From Hydrocarboniphaga sp. (GTDB lineage: Bacteria > Pseudomonadota > Gammaproteobacteria > Nevskiales > Nevskiaceae), in the NCBI RefSeq assembly GCF_028291725.1, contig NZ_JAQGNT010000100.1:62001-126000 (forward strand): a stretch of 64,000 bases of DNA, given 5' to 3'. This document shows positions 44,549 through 52,824 of this stretch, in pieces; position 1 is the first letter of the stretch; each line of letters starts with the position of its first letter. Made by a program: the position numbers and the translations under genes. A model generated the notes under the pieces. The model worked only from the letters and a program-made list of their open reading frames with translations, did not search any database and was not told where the DNA came from.

Positions 44549-44720
44549 TCGGCCGCTGAACCGGCAGGTACTTATTTCGGATGATGTGAGCTCGTCGGGG
44601 CCGATGGAGGATGCTTCCAGCAATACACCCCCTTGAATGACACAGGCCCTTGCAAGGCACGACGACGGTCCGGTCCCGGAGCGCGCTCGTTAGCCAGGCC
44701 ATCGCGATTAGGAGAAGTCT

Positions 44721-46091
44721 ATGAAGCGTCGAATCCGGTTGAGTTGGTGCCTGGCGGTGCTCGGCGCAATGTTGCTGCCGATCACCACCTCGCTCGCCAA
44801 GGTTGCCCCCGACAAGGCGGCCGAACTCGACGGCGGCAGGCTGACCTGCGGTGGCGCTGAAAAAGCCGGCAGCGCCGGCGGCGTCGCCGAATACACCGGC
44901 AAGTACGTCGGCAAGTGGCCGGGCATGAAAGGCCCGTATGGCTACGAGCCGGGCCCCTACGCCGACGAGAAGCCCAAGTTCACGATCACTGCCGCCAATA
45001 TGGCGCAGTACGCCGCGAATCTGACCGAAGGCCAGAAGGTGATGCTGAAGAAGTACCCGAACTACAAGATGAACGTGTACCCGAGCCACCGCGACTTCGG
45101 CTTCCCGTCCTGGGTCTGCGATACCTCGAAGAAGAACGCAACCACGGCAGAGCTGGTCGACGACGGCCGCGGCGTCACCGGCACCGGCGGCGCGGCGGCG
45201 TTCCCGATTCCGCAGAGCGGCCTGGAAGTGATCTGGAACACCTCGACCTCGTTCCGTCCGACCACCGAGAAGGCGGTGTGCGACATCGCCAACGTCTACG
45301 CCAACGGCAGCGTCGCCTGGGGCCGCAACAAGTTCATGACCTACAACCTGATGAACGATCCGGCCAAGCGCCTGCCGCTGACCGATCGCATCAACTCTTA
45401 CTTCTATACCGGGTATTCACTGCCGGAGCGCGACAAGGGTTATGTCGCCGTCGGTTTCCAGCCGAACAATTTCGCCAAGGATCACACCCAGGCTTGGCAA
45501 TACCTGCCCGGCACGCGCCGCGTGCGCCAGGCGCCGGAAATCGGCTTCGACTATCCGGTGCCGCCGGCCGGCGCGCGCACCATCGACGACGACTACGGCT
45601 TCAACGGCTCGCCCGAGCGCTACACCTGGAAGCTGGTCGGCAAGAAGGAAATGTATGTCCCCTACCACGACTTCAAGATCAACGATCCGGCGCTGAAGTA
45701 TTCGGACATCATCAAGCCCAGCGTGCCCAACCCCGACCACATCCGCTACGAAATGCACCGGGTCTGGGTGCTGGAGGCGACGCTGAAGGAAGGCGTGCGC
45801 CACATCTACAAGAAGCGCCAGGTCTACGTCGACGAGGACAACTGGCAGGTGGTCTGGTCCGACAACTACGACGGCCGCGATCAGCTGTGGCGGATCTCGA
45901 TGGTCACCTATCACTACTCGCAGGAATCATCGAGCTTCCATCGCGGCGCCTCGTTCTACATCGATCTGACGGCCGGCGGCTACGAGGCCGGCTATCTGGT
46001 CAACGAGCGCGGCGGCGACTGGTGGCGCATCAATACGCCGATGTCGGCCTCGCTGTTCACGCCGGAAGCGGCGGGCCGCGCGGGTCATTGA
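44721..46091 (+). CDS. DUF1329 exported protein
   Basis: This 456-residue protein starts at ATG 44721 with GGAG upstream (TTAGGAGAAGTCT) and a signal peptide cleaved near TTSLAKV. DUF1329 proteins are LolA/LolB-like periplasmic or outer-membrane proteins that often lie with RND transporters, acyl-CoA dehydrogenases or sterol-degradation genes. Typical blocks are FPIPQSGLEVIWNTSTSFRP, YLPGTRRVRQAPEIGFDYPV and YKKRQVYVDEDNWQVVWSDN. The role is probably transport of hydrophobic substrates across the envelope. It follows the rubredoxin by 172 bp and precedes the aldehyde dehydrogenase by 13 bp. Confidence 0.92.
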   Translation: MKRRIRLSWCLAVLGAMLLPITTSLAKVAPDKAAELDGGRLTCGGAEKAGSAGGVAEYTGKYVGKWPGMKGPYGYEPGPYADEKPKFTITAANMAQYAANLTEGQKVMLKKYPNYKMNVYPSHRDFGFPSWVCDTSKKNATTAELVDDGRGVTGTGGAAAFPIPQSGLEVIWNTSTSFRPTTEKAVCDIANVYANGSVAWGRNKFMTYNLMNDPAKRLPLTDRINSYFYTGYSLPERDKGYVAVGFQPNNFAKDHTQAWQYLPGTRRVRQAPEIGFDYPVPPAGARTIDDDYGFNGSPERYTWKLVGKKEMYVPYHDFKINDPALKYSDIIKPSVPNPDHIRYEMHRVWVLEATLKEGVRHIYKKRQVYVDEDNWQVVWSDNYDGRDQLWRISMVTYHYSQESSSFHRGASFYIDLTAGGYEAGYLVNERGGDWWRINTPMSASLFTPEAAGRAGH

Positions 46092-46104
46092 GTAAGGGGT
46101 TCAG

Positions 46105-47616
46105 ATGAATATTGCTACCGACATGCCGATGCCGACTGCGGCTATCCGCGCGACATTCGATAAGGTAAAAGCGCTGGCGCCGGCCTTGCTCGACACCACT
46201 GCCGAACAGCGCATCGCCAAGATTCAGCGCCTGATGAAGACGCTGATGAAGTACCGCGAGCAGATTTACGAGACCGGCAAGCTCGAGCGCGGCCTGTCGC
46301 CGCCGGACATGGATGGCGAGCTGGTGATGCTGAAGTTCGAAGCGGAATTCATCGCCAAGCACCTGCGGGCCTGGATGACGCCCAAGCCGGCGCCGCCGTC
46401 GCTGATGACCCTGGGCAAGAAGTGCTACGTGCGCTACGAGCCCAAGGGCACGGTGCTGGTGCTGCCGAGTTGGAACGCGCCGTACGTGATCGGCTTTCTG
46501 CCGGTGTTGGGGGCGATCGCCGGCGGCAACAGCATCATCATCAAGCCCAGCGAGCTGTCGCCGTATTCATCGGCGCTGTGCGCGAAGATCGTCGCCGAGG
46601 CCTTCCCCGACGGCGAGCTGAGCCTGATCGAAGGCGGCGCCGAAGCCGCGCAGGCACTGCTCGCCTGCCCGTTCAACCACATCTTCTACATCGGCAACAA
46701 CCACGTCGGCCGCATCGTGATGAAGGCCGCGGCCGATCACTTTGCGTCGGTCACCCTGGAAATGGGCGGCAAGAATCCGAGCATCATCGACAAGAGCGCG
46801 GATGTCGAAGATGCCGCGCTGAAGACCAGCTGGGGCCGCATGTGCAACGCCGGCCAGGCCTGTATCGCGCCGGATTACGTGATGGTGCATGAGTCAGTGG
46901 CCAGGCGCTTCACCGACGCGCTGGTGCGTGAAATCGGCGCAATGTACAACCCGAGAGGCAAGGGCTTCGAGAACAACCCGGAGTTTCCGCGCATCATCAA
47001 TGCGCGGCATTTCGAGCGCATCAAGGGGCTGATCGACGACGCCAGGGCCAAGGGCGCCAGGTTCGAATGCGGCGGCGAGTATCGGGCGCAGGATCGCTAC
47101 ATCTCGCCAAGCGTCGTCACCGGCGTGACCGAAGACATGCGATTGATGAAGGAAGAAATCTTCGGGCCAGTGATTGCAGTGGTGCCATACAAGACGCGCG
47201 AGGAGGTGATTTCGTATATCGCGGGCCGCGACAAGCCGCTGGCGCTGTATGTGTTCTCCAAGGACCGCGAGGCGACGGACTACTTCATCAAGCACACCAC
47301 GTCCGGCAGCTCGGTGGTCAACCACAACGTCGTGCAGTCGGGCACCAATCCGCATCTGCCGTTCGGCGGCGTGAATTCCAGCGGCATCGGCCGCATGGTC
47401 GGGTTTGCGACATTCAACGAATGCTCGAACGCGCGCGCGATCGTCGAAGAAGGTCCGCCGCTGATGGACCCGCGCGACATGTTTCCGCCGTTGACGGACA
47501 AGTACAAGAAACAGCTGGCGGATCTGATCGGCCGGGAGAAACCGATCCCCTCGTTCGTGGTGCCGATGGTGTCGGCGGTGATCAAGTTACGGACGATGTT
47601 CTCGTCCAGGAGCTGA
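46105..47616 (+). CDS. Coniferyl-aldehyde-dehydrogenase-like ALDH
   Basis: This 503-residue NAD(P)-dependent aldehyde dehydrogenase starts at ATG 46105 behind AAGGGG. The general-base Glu219 lies in LEMGGKNPS and nucleophile Cys253 in GQACIAP; PSWNAP and IIKPSE mark the cofactor pocket. The CIAPDYV active-site tail and the hydrophobic C-terminus (after AD-LIGREKPIPS) match the coniferyl or fatty aldehyde dehydrogenase subgroup. It would oxidise an aldehyde made after the P450 reaction. It sits 13 bp after DUF1329, one operon. Confidence 0.92.
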   Translation: MNIATDMPMPTAAIRATFDKVKALAPALLDTTAEQRIAKIQRLMKTLMKYREQIYETGKLERGLSPPDMDGELVMLKFEAEFIAKHLRAWMTPKPAPPSLMTLGKKCYVRYEPKGTVLVLPSWNAPYVIGFLPVLGAIAGGNSIIIKPSELSPYSSALCAKIVAEAFPDGELSLIEGGAEAAQALLACPFNHIFYIGNNHVGRIVMKAAADHFASVTLEMGGKNPSIIDKSADVEDAALKTSWGRMCNAGQACIAPDYVMVHESVARRFTDALVREIGAMYNPRGKGFENNPEFPRIINARHFERIKGLIDDARAKGARFECGGEYRAQDRYISPSVVTGVTEDMRLMKEEIFGPVIAVVPYKTREEVISYIAGRDKPLALYVFSKDREATDYFIKHTTSGSSVVNHNVVQSGTNPHLPFGGVNSSGIGRMVGFATFNECSNARAIVEEGPPLMDPRDMFPPLTDKYKKQLADLIGREKPIPSFVVPMVSAVIKLRTMFSSRS

Positions 47617-47648
47617 TCAGCTGTCCGAGGGACCCCGGTGAATCGCCG

Positions 47649-47718
47649 CTGTAGGAGCGGGTCATACCCGCGACTGTGCCGGTGAAGTCCCAGTCGCGGG
47701 TATGACCCGCTCCTACAG
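47649..47718. repeat. Paired GTAG-foot REP (GTAGGAGCGGG type), copy 1
   Basis: CTGTAGGAGCGGGTCATACC plus CGCGACTG faces CAGTCGCGGGTATGACCCGC plus TCCTACAG, a perfect long palindrome with a 14-base centre. Other copies with the same foot and different, matching arms are at 58355-58422, 59540-59610 and 61773-61843. The foot GTAGGAGCGG resembles REPs of Pseudomonas. Confidence 0.85.
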
Positions 47719-47806
47719 GCAGCGGTCAGCACGCCGACGCATCGCTCACTTCCGATTCAGACGGCGCGCTGCATCCTCACGCCGGAATCCAAACGGGATA
47801 CGGTTC

Positions 47807-48406
47807 ATGAAGCACGCCACAAGGCTGTGGGCATCACTGTGGGCATCGTCGCTGCTGCTGCTCGCCTGCAGCATTCCCTTGGCACTAGCTGCGCCGATGC
47901 CGCCGCCAGCGCCGGGCTGGATCACCGCCGGGTCCGCGCCGGCCGACTATGACTTCGGCACCGACACCACGCAGGCCGTGCAGGGCACGAGCAGCGCCTA
48001 CATCAAGGCCAAGGCGGCGACGGCCGGCGGCTTCGGCACAATGATGCAGACGATCTCGGCCGACCACTATCGCGGCAAGCGGGTGCAGCTGTCGGCGATG
48101 CTGAAGACGCAGGACGCGCGGCGTGCGCAGATGTGGATGCGGGTCGACGGTGCTCCGGGCGGCAAACCGCTGGCCTTCGACAACATGGACGAGCGGCCGC
48201 TAGTCGGCAGCGCTGACTGGACGCGCTGCGAAATCGTGCTCGACGTGCCGGCCGAAGCGCAGGCGATCGCGTTCGGCTTCTTTTTGAGCGGCACCGGCAA
48301 AGTCTGGGCCGACTCGTTCGCGCTCGACGTGGTGACCGCGACTCAGCCGGCGACTGGCGCCGCCATCACGCTACCGGCCGAGCCGGTGAATCCGGGTTTC
48401 GAATAG
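47807..48406 (+). CDS. Secreted 'GWITAGS' domain protein
   Basis: This 199-residue protein starts at ATG 47807 with a signal peptide (LWASSLLLLACSIPLALA). The mature part is a compact beta domain: PGWITAGSAPADYDFGTDTT, GGFGTMMQTISADHYRGKRV, MWMRVDGAP, and DVPAEAQAIAFGFFLSGTGK. The same domain is found fused to helix-turn-helix regions in AraC-type proteins and looks like a carbohydrate-binding module. Here it is free and secreted. No function is known. It is set apart from the aldehyde dehydrogenase by a REP. Confidence 0.8.
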   Translation: MKHATRLWASLWASSLLLLACSIPLALAAPMPPPAPGWITAGSAPADYDFGTDTTQAVQGTSSAYIKAKAATAGGFGTMMQTISADHYRGKRVQLSAMLKTQDARRAQMWMRVDGAPGGKPLAFDNMDERPLVGSADWTRCEIVLDVPAEAQAIAFGFFLSGTGKVWADSFALDVVTATQPATGAAITLPAEPVNPGFE

Positions 48407-48432
48407 CGCCAATAGCGCCGCCTCGAATGGCG

Positions 48433-48585
48433 CTAATGCGTGCTGGTATCCGCGGCAGAGGAATGTGACGAGCTGCCCTGCGCGACGGTTACCGATCCAC
48501 CGGTTGGCCGCGACAGATCCGCTGCGCTCTGCAGGCCCAGCAGAATCAGCGTTGCGGCGGCGATGGCGATCAGGATCGGTTTCAT
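48433..48585 (-). CDS. 50-residue small exported peptide
   Basis: It starts at the ATG at 48583-48585 with GGAG nine bases upstream, 14 bp after the GST stop on the same strand. The sequence has a strong hydrophobic N-terminal segment (MKPILIAIAAATLILLGLQS) and a polar Ser/Thr/His-rich tail. It looks like a small membrane-anchored or secreted peptide. It shows no recognised family; ribosome binding site, spacing and codon composition support it. Confidence 0.6.
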   Translation of the reverse strand: MKPILIAIAAATLILLGLQSAADLSRPTGGSVTVAQGSSSHSSAADTSTH

Positions 48586-48599
48586 GATGGTGTGCTCCG

Positions 48600-49301
48600 T
48601 CACAGGGCACCTGTGTTCGCATCCTGGCCGAACAGCAGCTTCCTTGCGGCTTCGTCCACGGTGGGTTCCTTGTTGATGCGCTCGCCTAGCTGATATGCGC
48701 GAACCGTGCCGGGCCGGGCCGCAATCGCGTCGAACCAGCGGTGCAAGTGTGAAAAGTCTCTCAGATCCTGTCCCTGGTTCTTGTAGGGCACGATCCACGG
48801 ATAGATCGCCATGTCGGCAATGCTGTACATGTCGCCGGCGATGAACGGCCGATCAGCCAGCCGCCGGTTCAGCACGCCGTACAGGCGATTGGTCTCCTTG
48901 ACGTAGCGCTCGATCGCGTACGGAATTTTCTCCGGCGCGTACTGGCTGAAATGATGATTCTGTCCGGCCATCGGCCCCAGTCCGCCCACCTGCCAGAACA
49001 GCCACTGCATCACCTCGGCGCGCCCGCGCAGATCCGCCGGAATGAATTGCCCGGACTTGTCGGCGAGATACAACAGGATCGCGCCCGATTCGAACAGCGA
49101 GATCGCCGCGCCGCCGTCGATGGGCTCATGGTCGACGATCGCCGGGATGCGGTTGTTCGGCGCAATCGCCAGGAATTCGCGCTTGAACTGATCGCCGCGG
49201 CCGATATTCACCGGCAGCAGTCGGTAAGGCAGCCCGGATTCCTCGAGGAACAGGCTGATCTTGTGGCCGTTGGGCGTGGTCCAGTAATGGAGGTCGATCA
49301 T
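48600..49301 (-). CDS. Glutathione S-transferase (YfcG/Ure2p-like)
   Basis: This 233-residue protein starts at the ATG at 49299-49301, overlapping the stop of the outer-membrane channel gene (ATGA). N-terminal thioredoxin fold: HYWTTPNGHKISLFLEESGL, with Thr8/Asn11 as in YfcG; then NNRIPAIVDHE and FESGAILLYLADKSG for the glutathione site. C-terminal helical domain: WLFWQVGGLGPMAGQNHHFS. YfcG/YghU enzymes act as glutathione-dependent disulfide reductases or organic peroxidases. The context in a detoxification-efflux operon agrees. Confidence 0.92.
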   Translation of the reverse strand: MIDLHYWTTPNGHKISLFLEESGLPYRLLPVNIGRGDQFKREFLAIAPNNRIPAIVDHEPIDGGAAISLFESGAILLYLADKSGQFIPADLRGRAEVMQWLFWQVGGLGPMAGQNHHFSQYAPEKIPYAIERYVKETNRLYGVLNRRLADRPFIAGDMYSIADMAIYPWIVPYKNQGQDLRDFSHLHRWFDAIAARPGTVRAYQLGERINKEPTVDEAARKLLFGQDANTGAL

Positions 49302-50932
49302 GGCGCGGCGCTGTGCGGCAGGTAGGTGGTGTTGAACGAAATCTGGCTCGCCGAGGTTGTGGTGCGCGCCGGCACCGCCGCGTTCGCCAGACGCGCCTTT
49401 TGCGCGGCGACTGAAACGGCGACCGGCTGATCGTTCAGCGACTTGTCTGGCACCTCGTTCCAGCCGCCGCCGAGCGCCTTGTACAGCGCGATCAGGCCGG
49501 TCGCCGAGCCGGTGCGGGCCTGAGCCAGGCGGTCCTGCGCCTCGAGCTGCGAACGCTCGGCGTCGAGCACGTCGAGGAACGAGCTGGCGCCGCCTTCATA
49601 GCGGATGCGCGCGAGTTCGGCGGCGCGATCACTGGCGACGACGCTGTCGCGCAGATGATCGAGCTGCTCGCGCGAGCGGCCGTAGGCGACCAGCGTGTTC
49701 TCGGTTTCTTCCAGCGCGCGCAGCACGGTCTGCTCGTACAGCGCGAGGCTGCCGTCGCGGCGTGCCTTGGTCTGGTCGATGCGCGCCTGCACGCGGCCCA
49801 GGTCGAGCGCCGCCCAGCTGATGCCGGGCCCGTAGCCCCAGGTCTCACCGACCGAATGCCCGGCGTTGTCGAGATCCTTGACCGCAAACCCGACTTCGCC
49901 GGTGAAGGTCACGCGCGGAAACAGGTCTGCGGTGGCGACGCCGATGTCCGCGGTGCTCGCGGCCAGGCGACGCTCGACCGAGCGCACGTCGGCGCGGCGG
50001 CGCAGCAGGTCTTCGGGACGGCCGATGCTGGTCACGCGCGGCAGTTCCGGCAGCGCGACCGCGGGACGCAGCTCGGTCTGCAGTGCGGTCGGCACCTGGC
50101 CCGTCAGCACCGACAGGCGATGGATGGTGTTCTCGACCGTAGTCTCGATCACCGGAATCACGGCCAGCGTGGTCGACAGCTGCGCACGGGCGCGCGATAC
50201 GTCGAACTCGGTGCCGCCGCCGGCATCGAAGCGCGCCTCGGCGTAGCGCGTGGTCTCGGTCTGGTTCGCCGCGTTGCGACGAGCTACCGCGAGCCGCTCC
50301 TGCGCGCCGCGCAGTTCGAAGTAGTTGCGCGCGACTTCTGCTGCGACGCTGATCTGCGCGTCGTGCAGGTTCGCGGCGAGCGCTTCTTCGCTGGCTTTCG
50401 CCGATTCGTTGGCGCGGCGCACGCGGCCGAACAGGTCGAGTTCCCAATAGGCGTCGAAGCTGCCGTTGTAGATGCCGGTGTCGCGCTGGTCACGATCAAA
50501 GCCAGGCGCCTGGTCGGCCGATTGCAGCGCATGCGTGTAGCCGCCCTGCGCGGTGATCGTCGGCAGGTAGTCGAAGCGGGCTTCGCGGCGCAGCGCCCGC
50601 GCCTCGTTGAGATTCGCCAGCGCGATGCGCAGGTCGTGGTTGGCGGCGAGCGCGCGGTCGACCAGCGTGCTCAGCTCGTGGTCGTCGAACAGCGTCCAGA
50701 ACTGCAGCTGCGGATTCGCCGCGCTGTAGACGCCGTCGGTCGCGGCCACATTCATCGCGGTTTCGGTGCCGGCAGGAACCGCCGGCGCCGCGGGCTGACG
50801 ATAGTCGGGGCCGACGGCGCAGGCCGCGAGCAGCGCGGTCAGCAGCGCGGCGGCGCTTTTCCTCAGCGGAGCGGCGGTTTTCTTCACCGGAATCGGGAGG
50901 GTCTTCGACAGGGTTTTTTTAGGCGTGTTCAT
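49298..50932 (-). CDS. RND-type outer membrane channel lipoprotein (OprM/NodT)
   Basis: This 544-residue protein starts at the ATG at 50930-50932; a lipobox (LLTALLAAC) gives Cys38 as lipidated residue. A Lys-rich n-region of 26 residues precedes the hydrophobic stretch. Two OEP domains follow: DHELSTLVDRALAANHDLRI, EALAANLHDAQISVAAEVAR; RRADVRSVERRLAASTADIG; YEGGASSFLDVLDAERSQLE. As TolC-like trimers these form the exit duct for the RND pump encoded upstream in the same operon. It overlaps the preceding OYE gene by 14 bp and GST by 4 bp. Confidence 0.93.
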   Translation of the reverse strand: MNTPKKTLSKTLPIPVKKTAAPLRKSAAALLTALLAACAVGPDYRQPAAPAVPAGTETAMNVAATDGVYSAANPQLQFWTLFDDHELSTLVDRALAANHDLRIALANLNEARALRREARFDYLPTITAQGGYTHALQSADQAPGFDRDQRDTGIYNGSFDAYWELDLFGRVRRANESAKASEEALAANLHDAQISVAAEVARNYFELRGAQERLAVARRNAANQTETTRYAEARFDAGGGTEFDVSRARAQLSTTLAVIPVIETTVENTIHRLSVLTGQVPTALQTELRPAVALPELPRVTSIGRPEDLLRRRADVRSVERRLAASTADIGVATADLFPRVTFTGEVGFAVKDLDNAGHSVGETWGYGPGISWAALDLGRVQARIDQTKARRDGSLALYEQTVLRALEETENTLVAYGRSREQLDHLRDSVVASDRAAELARIRYEGGASSFLDVLDAERSQLEAQDRLAQARTGSATGLIALYKALGGGWNEVPDKSLNDQPVAVSVAAQKARLANAAVPARTTTSASQISFNTTYLPHSAAP

Positions 50933-52022
50933 GACTGTTTTCCGCAAGGCGGGCGTAGTCGGTGTAGCCCGACGCGCCGCCTGCATAGAGCTTGCTGAAA
51001 TCGACGTCGTTGAGCGGTGCGCGCAAGCGGAAGCGCTCCACCAGATCGGGATTGGCGATGTAGGGCTTGCCGTAGACCACCGCGTCGGCGAGGCCTGAAG
51101 CCACGTCGGCTTCGCCCGACTCGCGCGTGTAGCCGCCGTTGAGCAGCAGTGGCACGGTCAGGATGTTGCGCGCGATACCGGCGAGTTCGAGCTCGGCGGG
51201 ATCGGTGTGCTGGTTGTGACGCAGCTCGAAGAGTCCGCCGCGACGTTTCTCGAACTGTTCGGCGACGTAACGCACCACGCCGGCGGGATCGGAGTCGGAG
51301 ACGTCGTTGTACGGCACCAGCGGCGATATGCGTACGCCGACTCGGCCGGCGCCGTAAACCTCGATCGCCGCGTCGATCACCTCGAACAGCAGGCGAGCGC
51401 GGTTCGCGATGCCGCCACCGTAAGCGTCGCTGCGATCGTTGACGCTGTCGCGCAGGAACTGGTCGAGCAGATAGCCGTGAGCGCCGTGGATCTGTACCGC
51501 GTCGAAGCCGGCGCGCTTGGCATTTTCGGCCGCTTTGCGGAACTGCGCGACGATGCCCGGCAGTTCATCGATGCGCAGCCGGCGCGGCTTGGACTGCGGT
51601 ACCTTGCCGGCCAGCGTGTTGATGCCGTCGTCACGGATCGCGCGATCGGTGGACGACACCGACTCGACGCCGTCGTTGTTGTAGGGATGCGTCGCGCGGC
51701 CCGGGTGCCAGATCTGCATCGCGATCAGCCCGCCGGCGGCATGCACCGCGTCGGTAACTTTGCGCCACTGGGCAAGCTGCGCATCGTTGTAAATACCTGG
51801 ATCGGTAATGAACGCTGACGCCGTGCCGGAGACCATCGTGCACTCGGTGATGATCAGGCCGGCGCTGGCGCGCTGTACGTAGTGCTCGACCATCAGCTCG
51901 GTGGGCACATGCGCGAGCGTGGCGCGGGTGCGCGTCATCGGCGACATCACGATGCGGTTGCGCAGCTGCAGGTCGCCGAGTTTGACCGGGGTGAGCAGCA
52001 GATCTTTGACGGAATTGTTCAT
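50919..52022 (-). CDS. Old yellow enzyme family ene-reductase (NemA-like)
   Basis: This 367-residue FMN barrel starts at the ATG at 52020-52022 (MNNSVKDLLLTPVKLGDLQL). The FMN site shows NRIVMSPMTRTRA; substrate-binding His pair in QIHGAHGYLLDQF; DAYGGGIANRARLLFEVIDA; and NGGYTR with YGKPYIANPDLVERF. It reduces activated C=C bonds, nitro-esters or N-ethylmaleimide with NAD(P)H. Located inside the RND efflux operon, it probably detoxifies electrophiles alongside the pump. Confidence 0.95.
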   Translation of the reverse strand: MNNSVKDLLLTPVKLGDLQLRNRIVMSPMTRTRATLAHVPTELMVEHYVQRASAGLIITECTMVSGTASAFITDPGIYNDAQLAQWRKVTDAVHAAGGLIAMQIWHPGRATHPYNNDGVESVSSTDRAIRDDGINTLAGKVPQSKPRRLRIDELPGIVAQFRKAAENAKRAGFDAVQIHGAHGYLLDQFLRDSVNDRSDAYGGGIANRARLLFEVIDAAIEVYGAGRVGVRISPLVPYNDVSDSDPAGVVRYVAEQFEKRRGGLFELRHNQHTDPAELELAGIARNILTVPLLLNGGYTRESGEADVASGLADAVVYGKPYIANPDLVERFRLRAPLNDVDFSKLYAGGASGYTDYARLAENSHEHA

Positions 52023-52073
52023 AGGAAACCTTAGAAGTCGGATGGGAGTGAAAGCGGGTATTGGACGGGCGCG

Positions 52074-52805
52074 CTACCAGGGAAGTGTTTCGCCCAGATG
52101 GGTGAAGCTGCCGTTAGGGCCATCGCCGCCGATCAGCGCCATCGCGACGCTGGACTTGGCGCCGTCGGGGATTTCCATTTCGCCACCGCCCTGGTTCATC
52201 TCGGTCTTCACGTAGCCGGGGTGGATCGCATTGACCTTGATCGCTGTGTCCTTCAGTTCGTAGGCGAGCTGCACGGTCCAGGCGTTGACGGCGCTCTTGG
52301 AGACGTTGTAGGCCGGCATGACCTTCATCTCGTAAATCGGCGAGCCCGGCTGCGTGTGCAAGGTGTTCGAGCCCAGCAGGCTGGACACGTTGACGATGCG
52401 GCCGGCTGCGGATTTGCGCAGTAAGGGCAGCAGAGCCGTCGTGGTCTCGATCAGGCCGAACACGTTGGTGTCGAAGATCTGGCGCCATTGCGGCATCGTC
52501 TGTGCCGAAGCGCCGGCGACGGTTTCGCCGAGGATGCCGGCGTTGTTGACCAGGATATCGAGGCGGCCATGCCGTGCTTCGATCTCCTTGGCCGCCGCCG
52601 CAATGCTCGCCGAATCGCTGACGTCGATCGCCAGTGCTTCGGCGTGCAGGCCTTGCGACTGCAGCTGCGCCGCGACGTCCGCGGCCCGGCCAAGCTGGCG
52701 TGCGCCGATGATCACGTGCACGCCCTGCTCGGCGAGCTGCAATGAAGTCTCATAGCCGATGCCGCGATTGCCGCCGGTGACGAGTGCGATTTTCTTGTTG
52801 TTCAT
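52074..52805 (-). CDS. Short-chain dehydrogenase/reductase
   Basis: This 243-residue protein starts at the ATG at 52803-52805. Classical SDR motifs: TGGNRGIG (cofactor), NNAG, Ser in VSSLLG and YNVSK (catalytic Tyr and Lys). It is likely NADPH dependent (TGGNRGIG with GARQLG). The C-terminus is close to eukaryote-like carbonyl reductases (HPGYVKTEM). Probably reduces a reactive carbonyl. It lies 19 bp after the RND pump gene and 51 bp before the OYE gene, same operon. Confidence 0.94.
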   Translation of the reverse strand: MNNKKIALVTGGNRGIGYETSLQLAEQGVHVIIGARQLGRAADVAAQLQSQGLHAEALAIDVSDSASIAAAAKEIEARHGRLDILVNNAGILGETVAGASAQTMPQWRQIFDTNVFGLIETTTALLPLLRKSAAGRIVNVSSLLGSNTLHTQPGSPIYEMKVMPAYNVSKSAVNAWTVQLAYELKDTAIKVNAIHPGYVKTEMNQGGGEMEIPDGAKSSVAMALIGGDGPNGSFTHLGETLPW

Positions 52806-52824
52806 GGGATCAACCTCGAATGAG

